Source: Apiotrichum sp. Y4204
Lineage: Eukaryota > Basidiomycota > Tremellomycetes > Trichosporonales > Trichosporonaceae
DNA length: 64,000 nucleotides
Direction: 5' to 3'
Assembly (NCBI GenBank): GCA_025531455.1
Contig: JAMYHL010000022.1
Location: forward strand, 734,438-798,437
Part shown: piece after piece, positions 1-12,480 of the stretch
How the letters are laid out: the number at the start of each line of letters is the position of its first letter
How positions within the stretch are numbered: the first letter of the stretch is position 1
Program-made: the position numbers and the translations under genes
Notes under the pieces: model-generated
Databases searched by the model: none
What the model saw: only the letters and a program-made list of their open reading frames with translations
Told to the model about the DNA's origin: nothing

Positions 1-1075
1 TTGAATGACCCCAACCCAAGCATCGAGACTGACAATCTCTAGGAAATGAACGCCATAGAGAGCTCGCAGAAGCAGAAGGCCCAGGCATACGGTCTTGCCA
101 AGGGCGCCCTTCAGAACCTTCAGAGGAAACGAACGTAAGTTGTGTTGACTTTCACTCGCAACTTACATTCCAGGGGCAACCTCTCCCAGCGCAGCCTTGT
201 GGACGTTATCAAGAAGGAGCACATTGTTGATGGGTCCGAATACCTTGAGACTCTGCTCGTTGCAGTTCCCAAGTACGTGGACAACGTGCGATCCAGACTG
301 ACCGTTCAGGAACCTTACCAAGGACTGGCTGAGCAAGTACGAGCGCTTGACGCCTATGGTTGTGCCGCGCAGTTCTCAGTGAGTGTAACGACGCCTGTGG
401 TATTTGTATAGAACTAACACCGCCATCAGGGAGGTTGCCAGCGACGACGAGTTTGTGCTCTACACCGTCACCCTCTTCCGCAAGGTTCGCGACGACTTTA
501 TTCACAAGGCTCGCGAGTCACGGTTAGTCAGAACTGCAGTCCTTCGAACTAACCTCAGGTTTATTGTTCGCGACTTCAAATGGGATGATGGAGCGCTGGA
601 GAACCAGAAGACGGAGCTTGTCCAGCTCGAGAAGGAGGAGAAGGAGCTCTGGGTGAGTCGCCTGAGAGGGGATATGACGAGCGATCAGTGAACTGACAGT
701 CGTAGACCGACCTCCTTCGTCTTTCTAGGATAAACTTTTCGGAAGCGTATCAGATCCTCGCCCATCTTAAGACCGTTAGGCTGTTTGTGGAGAGTGTACT
801 GCGGTACGGTCTGCCCGCTGACTACGCCGCCGTCATTGTCAAGGTAAGCTAACCTCGCATCCATGAAACTTCAGCTTACCCCTCAGCCTGAGCCCAAGAC
901 AGCCGTCAAGACGCTCAAGCAGCTCTCGGCGCGGTACAACTACCTGGCATCGGGCAAGGCCAAGGAGAAGAAGGGCAAGTCGTCGGGGCTCGAGGAAATG
1001 GGCGAGTGGGCCAACGTGATGGAGCAGGAGTACTACGACTTTGTGCTGTTTGAGATACCCAAGGTGGAGTTTTAG
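1..1075 (+). CDS. VMA5: V-type ATPase subunit C (3' part; 5' end outside window)
   Basis: Subunit C of the V1 sector, part of the peripheral stalk that links V1 to V0 on vacuolar and endosomal membranes. Visible exons are 43-134, 174-272, 310-378, 430-522, 559-652, 706-843 and 887-1075 (the last acceptor could also be 874; both keep frame). The spliced protein shows family landmarks in order: GNLSQRSLVDVI, SEYLETLLVAVPK, TKDWLSKYERLTPMVVPRSS, VTLFRKVRDDFIHKARES, RFIVRDFKW, RINFSEAYQILAHLKTVRLF, VESVLRYGLP and a C-terminal QEYYDFVLFEIPKVEF. The ending matches the usual end of subunit C, so the 3' end is intact. Bases 1-42 look like the end of an intron (CTCTAG), so the first part of the gene lies to the left. 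Identification is by family similarity; the exon structure is inferred. Confidence 0.92.
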
Positions 1076-2110
1076 AGAAGCAATGCATGTGTTTTTTAGT
1101 CTGCAATAGCTTGGAGCAAGTCGAGCTTGTGATAGCAGAAGACCCATGATATCGAGCCACTGCATCATCACATCTGTCGCCACCATTTCGTGTTAGGTAA
1201 AGCGCATCTGCTCGCCTGGTCTGATGATATTTAGGCCCAAGACGCTGGGAGCTGTGGACGGAAAGCCCATTGTTAAGGTCACCGTGGCACCACTTGCCAA
1301 AGTTGTTCCAGGTCCCATGGCAGTACAACTTGCAGAAGAACCAACGACAAGCATTATCGATGCAAAGTTCACCGATATCTGGCAGTGACGCAACACCAAC
1401 ATTGGGAGATCAATCAGAGGTGGATCCTTCGTACGCGGCGATCCGTGCGGCAGCGGAGAGCTGCACCCCCCAGCACCTATGCATTCCCGTACCCTCCGAG
1501 CAGCATCATGCAAACCCCCCGACTTTCTAGTATATGCAAGCGGCATAGCCCAGTGGTCTAGTTCATAGATCCAACATATGCTTAGCGGTAATCATCGGTC
1601 TCTGTATCGATGGCGACGGAAGTTCGAATCCCCGGCGGTGGAAGAATGTTAACGTTACATTGTCTACACTGCAAATCTCGGGGGGCCACCCAGGTAAACG
1701 CGGCTTGGGCCCGGCTGTATCCGTAGTTGCTCCTCTGCCCGTGGGAGGCGGAGCTACGGTAGCATCACACCTGTCTCCCCGGCGGTGGGAGGGGACTATT
1801 GGCACGTTCCCTTTTTGTAACTGCTTGCATACATCAGTTCCCAGAGGCCGCAGAGAGAGCAGAGAGGAGGATATGATGATGGTCCACACTCGTGTTGTGA
1901 TGGTGGCGGCAGGCCATTGCCACCCAGGCTGCTGGCAGCCAGGGCGCGTCGGCCGATCGCGTGAAATCCCACTCCCCGCCCGGCCCGCCCACAGGACCAG
2001 AGGCGGCGCAGGCTGTCACGTCATACTTATCGCCAAGGTAGATAACTCCCATTGCAGATAACACCTACTCTCCCAACTCGACTTCCTCACTTCTCACCAT
2101 CACCCACGCC
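1076..2110. other. Gene-free interval between VMA5 and the DENN-like gene
   Basis: About 1 kb holding the VMA5 3' end and the promoter of the next gene. No open frame here has a recognisable product. A tRNA-like patch near 1540-1640 (A-box-like TAGCCCAGTGG, B-box-like GTTCGAATCCC) does not fold into a cloverleaf and is not called. The string CCCCGGCGGTGG occurs twice, near 1634 and 1779. Confidence 0.5.
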
Positions 2111-3946
2111 ATGCACGCCACCATGCCACCAACATTCCCCCCGCTCGCAGCGCTGCTGCTCACACATTTCCACGACCTGACAGGCCAGGAGGTAGTCTAC
2201 TATGTCTCCCTCTCAAACGGTGCGCTATCCACAGTACGGAGCTGACAGCAGATGCCCTCCCGCCAACACTCATCGAGCACGCCACCCTCCCATCAGGCAT
2301 GCACCTCCGCTCCGAGGACCTCGTGACCTTTTCGCACGGCCGCCTCCCCGGCGCCGGCCTCTTCCGCTCGCGCGAGAAGGAGGGCGGGCGCGGACGGCGG
2401 ATGGGCACCCTCGGCGTCGTGCTCGGTGAGTACCTGTGCGATTCGCCGCCTCCACTTTCCTTTCTGATGGCAAGCACCCCCCAGCGGACCAGAAGCGCTG
2501 TTCGACCTCGCCGCGCCGCTCGAGAATTTGTATGACCGCCTAGAAGGGATAGAGGACCCGTTTGCCAAGGACGGCGCAAGTGCTGCTGCGACAAAGGCGC
2601 TGCTTGATGGCGTGTGGGCCGAGTTCCGCGCCCCGAGCCTCGACGCCCCGCACGCCGTAAATGCCAAAACGGTCGCTGCGAAGCTATCAAAGGGTGTGAG
2701 CGTGAGTCTCACTCCTGCGTATAACTGCAGCCCGCTGAGCTGTCAACACCGTAAAGCTGACAACAGCCTGCGAGCCCGGTGACATATCTTCCGGCACTGC
2801 TCGGCATGCTCGGCCCCGCGCTCGTCACGGTGTACAAAGCGTCGCTTGCGGGGAAGCGAGCGGTGAGTGCCGCTGTCATTTCAGTGCTGATCGACAGCTG
2901 CTCTACGCCCAGCCCCCGTTGCTGCCCCTAGCGGCGTTTGGGTGGTGTATCTGGGCCATGGGCCTCCCTCCAGCGGCTGCGGCGACTGCCGGTGCCCGCG
3001 CCCCCGTCTGGCTGGGTCATGTTGGACTGATGCAGCTCGACGAGGTGAAGAAGCGGACAGGCGGATGGGTCGCAAGTGAGTGGTCGTGACGCAGCTGAGG
3101 CGTATAGCACTCCGTGTCAGGTTCAGTGCAGTAATTACAAGCAAATCGTTTCTGACAGTAGCCACCTCTGATCTTGTTTACAAGAATCACACAGATGCGT
3201 ACGACCTCCTCGTCGACTTTTCCGAGTCCATATCGTCTAATGAGGACGACGATGTCCGCGCGCCCCGCGACGTGCCTCCACCCACACCAAAGGTCATTAC
3301 GACCATACCGTCCCCCATCGGTGGGAAGCCAAGAGCCGCAGAAGTAACGTATGCGTTCACCGATCTCGGACTCTACCGTTCCCTGGTGCTTCTCGACCAG
3401 TCGCCAAATAGCGTTCATGCTGAAACTGTGGGGTTCAGCGCCACGTCGCGGACGGGCGGCATGTGGCTCGTCGTGTTTGAGATGCTCGAGCGTATATGGA
3501 GCCTGTGCGCCGGCGTGTGCGAGTTTGCGATCGGCCGCGGCAACGTCGGGTCAGGACCCATTGCGCTCGACCACGAGGAAGATGAGCATCTTCTACGCGC
3601 CGACTTGGCGGCCCTTGCCGAAGAGGAGGCGAATGTGAGCAGCGACGACGAGGACTATGTCGATGTCGCGGCAAGCATACCTGACGAGGCGGCGCGGCGC
3701 GGCCGCCTCATTCTCGACCAGCTGCACCACAACGCGCACCACCTGTACGCTAAGCTCGTTCGGACGGCGGCTGGGAGTTGGGAGCTGAGCGACGACAACC
3801 TCCGCGCTCTGACTGGCGCATCGCGCCTTACCTGGAGCGGCCGTAACGGCGCCGACACGCGGCTCTGGCTGGATCTTGCGCGTACATGGAACGTCGAGCC
3901 CGCCATCGCTGCGGCACCTGAGGCCGATGCGGCGGCAGACAACTAA
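2111..3946 (+). CDS. LCHN/Anr2-family protein (DENN-like, DUF2347/DUF4484 type)
   Basis: Proposed exons are 2111-2219, 2249-2425, 2475-2695, 2767-2862, 2898-3075 and 3159-3946 (522 aa). The N-terminus (PLAALLLTHFHDLTGQEV, then TLPSGMHLRSEDLVTFSHG and MGTLGVVL) matches the start of the LCHN (DENND11) / yeast Anr2 family, where a short beta strand is followed by an LPSGxHxxxEDLVYF block. Later blocks also fit: PVTYLPALLGMLGPALVTVY, YKASLAGKRALLYAQPPLL, then GGWVAIATSDLVYKNHTDAY. The C-terminal third is acidic (residue runs of E and D) and ends in the DUF4484-like LVRTAAGSWELSDDNLRAL. The family is distantly DENN-like and probably acts in membrane traffic, but its molecular role is not established. 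The first intron would be only 29 nt (or 32 nt) long. A second ATG at 2123 could also be the start. Confidence 0.75.
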
Positions 3947-5675
3947 GCTCCGGGGGCATGCGTGGGGCGCCACTTGTGCAGTCTGCTCTGGATGGTAGGG
4001 CATCCTCCAGACTCCGTGTCCCCTCTCCTTGTCGCGTGCCATGTCATTGGTGCACATGCAGACCATAGTTGACACGGCGGGTTTTCCGAGTGCCCTCGGA
4101 GTAGGTGGGGGCAAGTGGGCGTCATGGTGGCACGGGCGCGGCGCCAGCATGCCAGCAGAGCTGATGCGCCATGGCGCCGTGGCGACAGGAATCATCGCTG
4201 TCGGCGTGGACAAAGCACATCGAGGTGCGGCAGCGGTAGCATCTTGGAAATCTGTGAGGCCTTTGGAACTTGTAGACAATACTCGGTGTTCGCGGGCTGT
4301 ACGTGCAGCTTGCAGCGCATCCTCGCACGTGTCATTCTGATAGAGAACATGCCACTGGCAGGTGGCCATTGCTACTGGTGCGTATGACCTGCTGCCTCGT
4401 CGACAGTTGCCAAGTTGTGCATTGCGTGCCCTGGAATGCCTGGAGGCCTGGAGGCGTCGCGGAGGTTGATTGCGGGCCCCGTGTGGCCGTGAGGGCCAGT
4501 GTGCCCAAGTTGGGCGGACAATGATACAGTCGTGGAGATGGGCAAGACGCCAGGGGAACATGGCTTGGTGCTGTAATGCACGCACTCTATTATCCCCCGA
4601 GATCTGAGATCCCGAGCCCCGAGAAGAAACTAGCAGAACTACCAAACGCTAGAGGAGCCCAAGTCGGGGGTCCTGCCAAGGTGATCATCAAGAGACCGAT
4701 CGAAACTCGCCGCGTACCCGCAGCGCGCCGCGGGATCCTGCCGCGCGCGCACTACTGGCCGTGAAGATGGGTATATGCTGTGCTCTCCTGCCCCACTTGC
4801 GGTATGGAACACGCCCTTTCGGTTGTGGTATCGACCCTGGGGAGACATGTCCTGAGGCGCAGAGGCGCAGAGGCGGTCTCAGCCAGCTCAGCCAGAGTGC
4901 TCTATCGAGCATTGAGCTGGCATTGCGGCACGGCAGCTGGCCAGCCAGTGCAAGCCCCGGGGGGGGGCATGAATGAATGGATACGGTGGTCCTGACAACT
5001 CCGCGCTCCGCGCACAAATGAAGCAATCCGGATCGACTGCCTCCTTTCCGTCCTCTGCGCACGCGGAATGCATGTCGTCAGCTTCGCAGACGGACAAACC
5101 TAAATGCTGCTCAACGGCCGGGTTGGTAACGGGAGGTGGGAATGGGAATGGAAGCTGGCAGAATGCTATGCAAGAGTGCCGGGGCTGCTGGCGCCGAAAG
5201 CTGAAAGTTGGCTTGTTGCTCGTTGCCGCCGTTGCCGCGTGCGAGAGAAACACAAGAATCCACAATCAGATCCAACTTGCACCTTTCAACAATTCACGAC
5301 AGCCAGCACCAGGACACCAGCACACATCTATCGCATCTTTGCGAGTTTACAACCTACCATCTTCATCGCTCTGGTCTGCATATCCATTCACACCCATCGA
5401 CGCCTAGCCGCCATCCCCCATCCATGCAATAGGCCGCTGCCGCCAGTATTTCTCCGCACGATACGCCTCGCGCCGGCCGCCGACGGACCACGCGGACACC
5501 ACCGATATAGAATCGCGAATCGAAAGCACAGCGGAGAACACTACGCCTCCATCCTCCACCTCACCCCCATCACCTCCGTCACCTCCGTCCTCACCACCTC
5601 CGCTACCCACCTCACCACTGCCAGCGCTCTCCCATCGCTCCTCCCGCCCACCCCATCGACATCCCCCACTGGCCC
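3947..5675. other. Long upstream region of SCP1
   Basis: About 1.7 kb without a recognisable gene. It contains a short tandem (GAGGCGCA-type repeats near 4855-4880). From about 5270 onward it is a C/A/T-rich leader-like segment with CACCTCCGT repeats (about 5560-5610). The last part probably belongs to the SCP1 mRNA leader or promoter. The leader is open in one frame encoding a Pro/Ser-rich stretch, which I regard as non-coding. Confidence 0.5.
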
Positions 5676-8600
5676 ATGTCTTGGCTCGGCGCCCCCACGC
5701 CACCGGGCGCACACACCCTGCGGCACCGCCGGGGCGCGGACCCGTCCCCGGCGTCGGCGTCGGCATCGGCCTTGGGGGGCCCGTCCTCCCCAGCGCGGCG
5801 TGAACGGAACCAACGGAAACCCAAGCCCGCACGCGCAGCGGCCGCGGCGGCGCGCAGTAAACTTAAATTACCGAATCGCTCCCACCCCCACCAGGCGTCG
5901 CTCAGCCATGCGCGCGGACTTGTGCAGGCTGCGTTCCGGCAGTTTGGAGAGCACTGCGCAAGAAATCAGGTAGGTGCTGTCTGAGCTGTGCGCCGTGCGG
6001 AGGCGGAGGAGCTGCATAAGTTGTGGGAGGCCGGGGTGCGGAGGGATGCTCTGGCGGACATGGATAAGGACGCCGCCCTCCGTTCCTCTGAACACGGACC
6101 CTCGACATACGCTGGGCGAAAGCTGAGAGCTGGAGAGCTCTTCGCCTGTGGTTCTCTCGCCATTCTGCTTGCTCCGGGTGCAAGAACCATCCCCATCGCA
6201 GTTCCACACAGAGAGATACGCGCCCCGTACACACGCACACCCTCAACCAGTTCCCAGCCGAATGGATTGCTGATCCGTCCCAGATCCGCACGCTGCTCAT
6301 CGACTGTCTAGTCATGACCAACCTGTTTTATCCCTCGTTCGCAATGTTCCTCGAGCGACATTGGAGCCCAGGAAGCGGAGTTGTGCAGCAGGCACGCGGG
6401 CCAAGTCCCGCACCGAGTAACGGGCCCGGGACGTGTGGCAAAGAGCCATCGCAGTGCACACCGTGTTGGCTGTTTAACGGGGGCCTTTCAGAAACAATAT
6501 TCCCGCCGCCACCACCGCTAATACCGAACGTCGAGTGGGGACCATGGTGGTCAGCGCAGAGCGGGGCAGCAGCAGGCGACGCGCAGTGGGTGCCCTCTGC
6601 TGTCGGAAGTTCCTGTTCCGATACCTCTGTGGAACTGCTTCGCGTCGCATGGGCGGATGTGGGAGATGTCCTCGACGCAGAATACGAAGCTGGATGGACT
6701 CCCCGGGACGACCAGATTGTCGCCAGTGTGCGATCGCTCGCTGACCACTGGGACAGCGAGGCCGACGAGCCCGAGGCTGCACGCTGCGTGCGCCACCTCG
6801 TTGATCGCGGAGGCATGGCTCGTGCGGATGGCCCTTGCTACACGATCGCTCCCCGCAACGCAGATCGTATACCGGGATCCACTGACCTTGCCGCATTGTG
6901 GGGTCGCAAGGCCGAGGACGAGGAGCAGATGTACCGCGGTCTCATCATCCCATTCCACAAACCATCCAACATCTCTGCGTTTGAGGCAGCATGGTCGCGC
7001 CGCCTGGCAGAGGCCATGGCGCCGTTCGGCGCCGAAGTCTTCACCGAGACGTATGCTGGCGGAAAGACGATCGGCTGCTCGACCATTGTCTCTGTAAGTG
7101 GACGCGCTTCTGATCGTCATGTGGTGTATGTATGCGTAGGTTCCTAACAAAGCAGTTCTCGCCGTCCCCGCCCGAACCAGCGCCTTCTCCCATCTCGGCT
7201 ACCCCACCCACGTTCGTCTTCGTGCTGTACGGCGTTCTTTTTGTCGCACTCCTGTGCCAGCTATCGAGCGCAACGAAGGTGCATTCCCGCTTCGGTCTCG
7301 CGTTTACCGGTATTGTCCAGCTGTGCTGCTCCACCGTCATGTCCTTCTCGGTTCTTGCCCTGCTGGGTTGGAACGGGTGGGGGTGGAGCAACAGTCAGAC
7401 CGTCCTCCCGACCTATGTGCTTCCGTTTGTCATTGTCGTGGTTGGCGCGGAGAACATGAGTGCATTGGTGGGTGACGATCTTGATTCACACTAACCCACC
7501 AGACAAAGGCAGTCTTCTCCGTCCCCTTCACGTACTCGGTGCCGGTCCGTATTGGCATCGGTCTGTCCAAGGTGGGATCGACAATTGCCCTCACCTCTCT
7601 CGTCGACCTGTCGCTCCTCGGTCTCGTGTGGCTCTGTGTACACCTCCAGCCTGTCCGCGAATTCTGTGTCTTCGCAGCGGTCGTAATCGTCACCGACTGG
7701 TTCATGCTGCACACGTTCTTCCTAACCGTGGGTTAAGAGTCTGGCTCCTTCTAACCCTCCAGGTTCTGTCAATCGACGCGCAGCGCCTGGAGCTCGCAGA
7801 TGTGCTTGCATCCAATGGTGGTTTGTCCTCCGCTGAAGTGGAGAAGCGCGAGGAGGACAAGATCCGCCGCCGTGCATCCCGCAAGTCAACCCGTTTCAGC
7901 TGGCGGTCAGTCCTTCGCGCCCGCACCGCGAAGAGCGGAAGCCTCCTGCTCCTCCTAACATCTCTCGTTGTGCTGTACTACTACACTGAGCCGGGACGAC
8001 GGACAAAACTGCGCACATCCGCCGAGCTGTACGGGTACAAGCCGACCAGCACGTCCTCACTCGCACCCAGCGCCCGCCCGTCCATGTTTGCCACCACTGC
8101 AGCCGATCTCGGTTCCTTGTCTGTCTCGGAATCGCTCTGGCGTTCTCTCAACCCTCAGGGTCTGTGTTCAGTGCGCATCATTCAGCCTCCCTCATCGATT
8201 GTTGTCTTCCCTCGCGTTGGCCACTCGCTTCTCCCCGCCGATATCCGCAAGCTGTCGCTCCCGAACAAGAAGTTCAAACTGCCGCGCTTGGAGCCAGTGT
8301 GGTACTGGGTCAAAATGGGTCTTCTTCCCCAGGCTGCCACCTCCTTTGCGCTCTACGGTCTCCTGCTGTATCTCCTGAAGGACTCGACTCTGCTCGCCGC
8401 CCAACGCAATCGCCTCGGTCGGGGAGGTGAGCCGCTCGGATCCGATGAGGAAACGGACGACGGAGGGACCGTCCCGAAGGCTGACAAGGCCTCCCTCACA
8501 ACGGGCGTCGGAGTGCACATGCTGCCAGCAAGTCACGAGTCGGACGTGGACGTGATCGCCACAAGTGCAGACGGACGGCTGGGTCTGTCAATCGGCGTGG

Positions 8601-10540
8601 ACAATTCCATCTGCATCTGGCGCTTTGCGGACGACGACCGGGCATCAGGTACCAGAGAAATGGTTCCTACGGCATTCATCAACCCCGGCGACCCCATCGT
8701 CGCCGCCGCCGTGAACAGTGACCGACAGTTCGCCGCGATTGTCACGCGTAACGGACAGGTCCAACTCTGGTCCACACCCGAGGACGATCGTAAAACCGAG
8801 GCTTTGGGGCCAGTGCAGGTCTGCTCGGAGGGAATCCGTGCAGTTGCGCTTGCATTTGACGATAGTCCGCTGAGCGCGGAAGACCCGTTCATTGCGTCCC
8901 CCACTGGCCGCGGACCGCAGGGCCGGCCCACTCTCCTCGTCGCCACCTCTGACGGTGCGATCCAGGCAATCGCTCCCGGCAATCGGGTTGTCGACATCGC
9001 ACCGCCCGCCACGAAGGACAAGCGCATCCAGTGCCGCGTCGATATCCTTGCCACCAACACCGCCCCGATAGCGATTGTCAGCGGTCCAGACCAGATGACA
9101 ATGTGGCGCAAGGAACAGGGCGAATGGTCGTCTATTACCCTCCTGACCACACTGGACGCGACGGACCGCGTCACTGCTGTCGCGAGCGGGATCGTGGACT
9201 GGCAGCGTCCTATTGATGTGATTGCTATCGGCCGCCGCTCTGGCCGTATCGAGGTCTTTGACGCGGATGGCGAGCGCATCGCGGATGAATTCGGACAGGA
9301 CGGCGATCCCATTCGTAACCTTGCCATCGCTGCCCCAACTACCACCAAATGCTCCACATGTGACAGCCGCTCAACCGACGGCTTCTTCATTGTATCTTCG
9401 ACTGTAGACCGTGTTTACATCGACCGTATCCTCCCTCGGCGAGCCGACTCCTTCTGCCGCTGTCCCCCACCCCCGCGCCGCGCCTCAGCCATCGAGGATA
9501 CTCTCTCACGCACGACAGCCTCGCCCACTGTGCTCCCGCCGTCCCCAGTTCGCGCGCGCACCACATCTGGCGGCTTCAACCGTCTCTGCACACCGTCGCC
9601 AATGAAGGGCGGTGGTCTGGCGCCCCCGACCACCAACGGCGAGTTCCCGGTTTCGTCGCATGGCGCGCGCCGCCTGAGTGGTTTCAGGGAGAGCAACGAG
9701 ATTCCCCGGCCGCCGTCCCCTCTTGAAGCTCAGGGATCTTACACCGCTTTATCCTCGCTCTCCATGTCAGCTGCAGACGACAGTGTTGGCTCGACCCCGG
9801 CCAGGACCGGATGGGACGAGGCCGAGGTGGTGCCCCTCGGCGCCGTGGTCGCCACTGACGGCGGATGGTCGGTCATCGACCACCAGCTGATCGGTGTTCG
9901 CCGCGCAGGTGCTGGCATCGACGACTCGCAGTGGCACTTGTGGATCGTTGATCTCCGCGCACCATGGAACGGCAGTTCCTTACTCGTCGAAGCCGCAGGC
10001 CTCGACGTCCTCGAACACCGCACTCGGGCAGTCACAGCGCCGAGGCAAGGCCACCCCCCTCCTCCCGGAGACGACGGCGAGATGCCGATGCGCGCGCGCC
10101 GCGCCGAACGTATCCTCTCGCTGAACGGCCGCGCCTCCTTCCCCTCCCCAACCAGTAGCTTCACCGTCCCGACACACCAGCCACTAGGCTACGTTGCCGT
10201 ACGCCCGTTCCGCAACGCAGGCCAGCGCGCAGTGCTCGCAGGCTTTGGCAACCGCATCGGCGTGGTCACTGTCCCCGCGCCGAAACGCGCAGCCGCCAAC
10301 CTCGGCACCGTGCCGACCATAAATCTCCCCCCGCGCTCCGGCGCGCCTCCATCCCCGGCCCCGCGCGTCGTGACCCCGCGCCGCGCCGGGTTCCCCGCCC
10401 CACCACCCCGCCGTGCCGACGCGGCTCCCCCTCTCCCCAACTCTACTTCCACATCAAACCCCAGCACTAACCCCACTCCATCCCCGTCCGGACAGGGACA
10501 CAACGGAGCGCCGTGGCTCCACCCCTCGCCCAAGCACTAG
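5676..10540 (+). CDS. SCP1: SCAP-type SREBP cleavage-activating protein (sterol sensor)
   Basis: SCAP homologues escort the SREBP transcription factor from ER to Golgi when sterol or oxygen is low. Exons are 5676-5969, 6284-7093, 7156-7467, 7503-7727 and 7763-10540 (1472 aa; every intron is phase 0). After a basic, low-complexity N-terminus comes RTLLIDCLVMTNLFYPSFAM, the first membrane segment. A lumenal loop of about 250 residues follows, then the sterol-sensing domain (about residues 385-550). This shows HSRFGLAFTGIVQLCCSTVM, LPTYVLPFVIV, GAENMSALTKAVFSVPF, REFCVFAAVVIVTDWFML and TVLSIDAQRLELADVLA, all typical of SCAP. Two further hydrophobic segments precede a cytoplasmic region with WD40-like repeats (for example ADGRLGLSIGVDNSICIWRF), the SREBP-binding part in known SCAPs. 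The start codon is uncertain. The first intron (314 nt) is unusually long for this window. Confidence 0.9.
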
Positions 10541-10959
10541 ACTTTCCACTCGTAGTGTCGTGTTGTTGTATAGCACCCATGGATAGAATGTGGCATCAGG
10601 GACATGTGAAGTGCACAAAATGACTGACGCGTCGCAGGCGCTAGGCACCGGTAGTGAGCATTTGACAAATTCAACAGCTTCCTCTTGTGGTCAATAATGG
10701 TATACTCGCATATGATGGTACATGCATGAGGCGCCTACAGAGTCCCTCGGAGAGCGTGATCATGGCGGCGTGGGCGGGGACGTGCGGACGCGGTGCTATA
10801 AGGCTGGGACGCGGGGTCCATAGAACGTGTGCAGGGGCTGAGCGCGAACAGGCTCGTGCTCAAGAGCCACTAAGGATGGGGAACAGATAAATGTAGGTGT
10901 GAGCGTCTCAGCTCTATAGGGGAGCAGACAAGGGAGGGACAATAAGACCGTTACCGGCT
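10541..10959. other. Convergent 3' interval SCP1 / SNF7
   Basis: A 419-base tail-to-tail interval that should hold both 3' UTRs. It is AT-richer than the flanking exons (for example around 10655-10700). No gene is seen. Confidence 0.5.
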
Positions 10960-12222
10960 CTACATGGCCAGCTCGGCCTGGAGCTGGCGGAGCTGGGCCT
11001 CCTCGTCGTCCTCGTCGACGGCCTGCTTGTGCGCCGGGACGGAGACGTGCGCCGGGGAAGCAGGCGTGTGCAGCGGGACGTGATCGGCGCCCTTGAGGCG
11101 GTCGTCGAGCTCCTCCTGCTCGAGAGCCTCGAGTTCGGCCTCGAGCTCGTCCTCGTCGATCATCATGCCCATGCCCATTGGGTTCGAAATGGCCTCGGAA
11201 ATTTCGTTGGTCGTCTCCATCTGCTCCCGGATGTTGTCCATGACCGTGTCCACCTTGTCGACCTTGCTGCGGGGTTAGCGGATGAGATAGGGAATGAAGA
11301 GCGAGAATGGGCGATGGACAGCTCGAACACCGCTTGGCAGCTGACATAGCGAGGGCAAGGACACTTGCGTCTTTTCTTGCCCGCCCAAAGTCTTCTCCTA
11401 GAAGCAATACCCACAGTCCGGTGTGAATCGATTTCAACGCGTCCGCTCCCTTCTTCATCGCTGCCATGGTCTCGGCGTTGAGGTTGGCCGACTCGATTGC
11501 GTTGACCTGAAGGGTTAGTCATTGCCAGATGATACACAATTCGGGATGGCGGCGATGATGGGGGAAAGTCGGTGAAGGTAGAGGTCGGAGGAAGAGAGAT
11601 AACGGCGGAATACGAGTTCGTGAACATCATCCACCAGCTCCCAGACCACCATTTCGTCATCAAGAACGACGCTCGTCTTCTGCACGCCACCTTACACCAT
11701 GTCCACCGATAATTTCCCCACAAAGCAAGGTCGCCATCGCCGCCATCCAAGGTTCCACTGACTTGGGTCTCAAGAGTCAAACGTGTGCCTGCCAAACGGT
11801 CCAGCTGGTCCTCGTACGCCTTCTTCTGCCGGAGCGCGGCTGCTGCCACTGCATATGTCAGCCAATACGTCGTGGAAGCAATATCAGGAAAGGCAGGTAG
11901 TGGTGGCAACATGGCGAGGCGGTTGTGAGCGGTGGCGAGCGGCAACTAGAGTGCTTGTGCGTCGCTGGCAAAGCTGCACCCTCGCCCGGCCAAAGATGCT
12001 CTCTCCTTGCTCCCCACTACGCGCTGGGCCATCTCCCTACTTACATCGCTTGTTCGAGTTGACATTTGCGCGAGCCTTCTTCATCTCCTCGTCAATCTTC
12101 GTGTGGAGATGCTGCTCGCGCTTCTCGATGATGAGCAGCTGCTGGCGGAGTTCGACAATGGCATCGCGCGCGCCCTCGCGGTTGTCCTTGCGCCCGCCAA
12201 ACCAGCTCATCCAAGACGACAT
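10960..12222 (-). CDS. SNF7: ESCRT-III subunit Snf7/Vps32
   Basis: Snf7 polymerises on endosomal membranes for multivesicular-body sorting and other scission events. Minus-strand exons are 12222-12045, 11848-11763, 11506-11415 and 11266-10960, giving 220 aa, the normal family size. The N-terminus MSSWMSWFGGRKDNREGARD is the amphipathic lead-in. The alpha-helical core follows (IVELRQQLLIIEKREQHLHT, KKAYEDQLDRLAGTRLTLET, NAIESANLNAETMAAMKKGA, KVDKVDTVMDNIREQMETTN), then the acidic C-terminal part DEDELEAELEALEQEELDDR. The first intron acceptor is ambiguous by 6 nt. Introns 2 (256 nt) and 3 (148 nt) are long for this window. Their sequence stays open in one frame that also covers exon 2, which is presumably chance. 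The gene is head-to-head with MAD2. Confidence 0.93.
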
Positions 12223-12480
12223 GATGGGGTGCGGGTGGGGTGCTGTGCGGAAGGACGGGGTGTGAGATGTGAGGTGAAGAAGATAAGAGTTGGTCAGAAA
12301 TGGCCGGAATAACGATTCGTGAGTGTCAGTGTAGTGGTTTGGTGGTGGTGCTGTGTGTGGTGTGCTGTTGGTGTTGTGGTGGTGCCTTGTGCAGAGAGTC
12401 AGGGGGCGAGAGCCCAGAGGAGTGTCTGACTGGGTCTTTGGCTGGGTGGCCAATCGTCATCATTTAATATCAGCCTCACA

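Noticed and set aside
1538..1645. A tRNA-like segment with an A-box-like TAGCCCAGTGG and a B-box-like GTTCGAATCCC.
   Set aside because: The acceptor arms do not pair and the T-stem has at least three mismatches, so it is at most a degenerate tRNA remnant.
10960..10972. Possible selenocysteine or frameshift reading at gene ends.
   Set aside because: All reconstructed genes end in ordinary stops, and exon sums are whole codons without any recoding.
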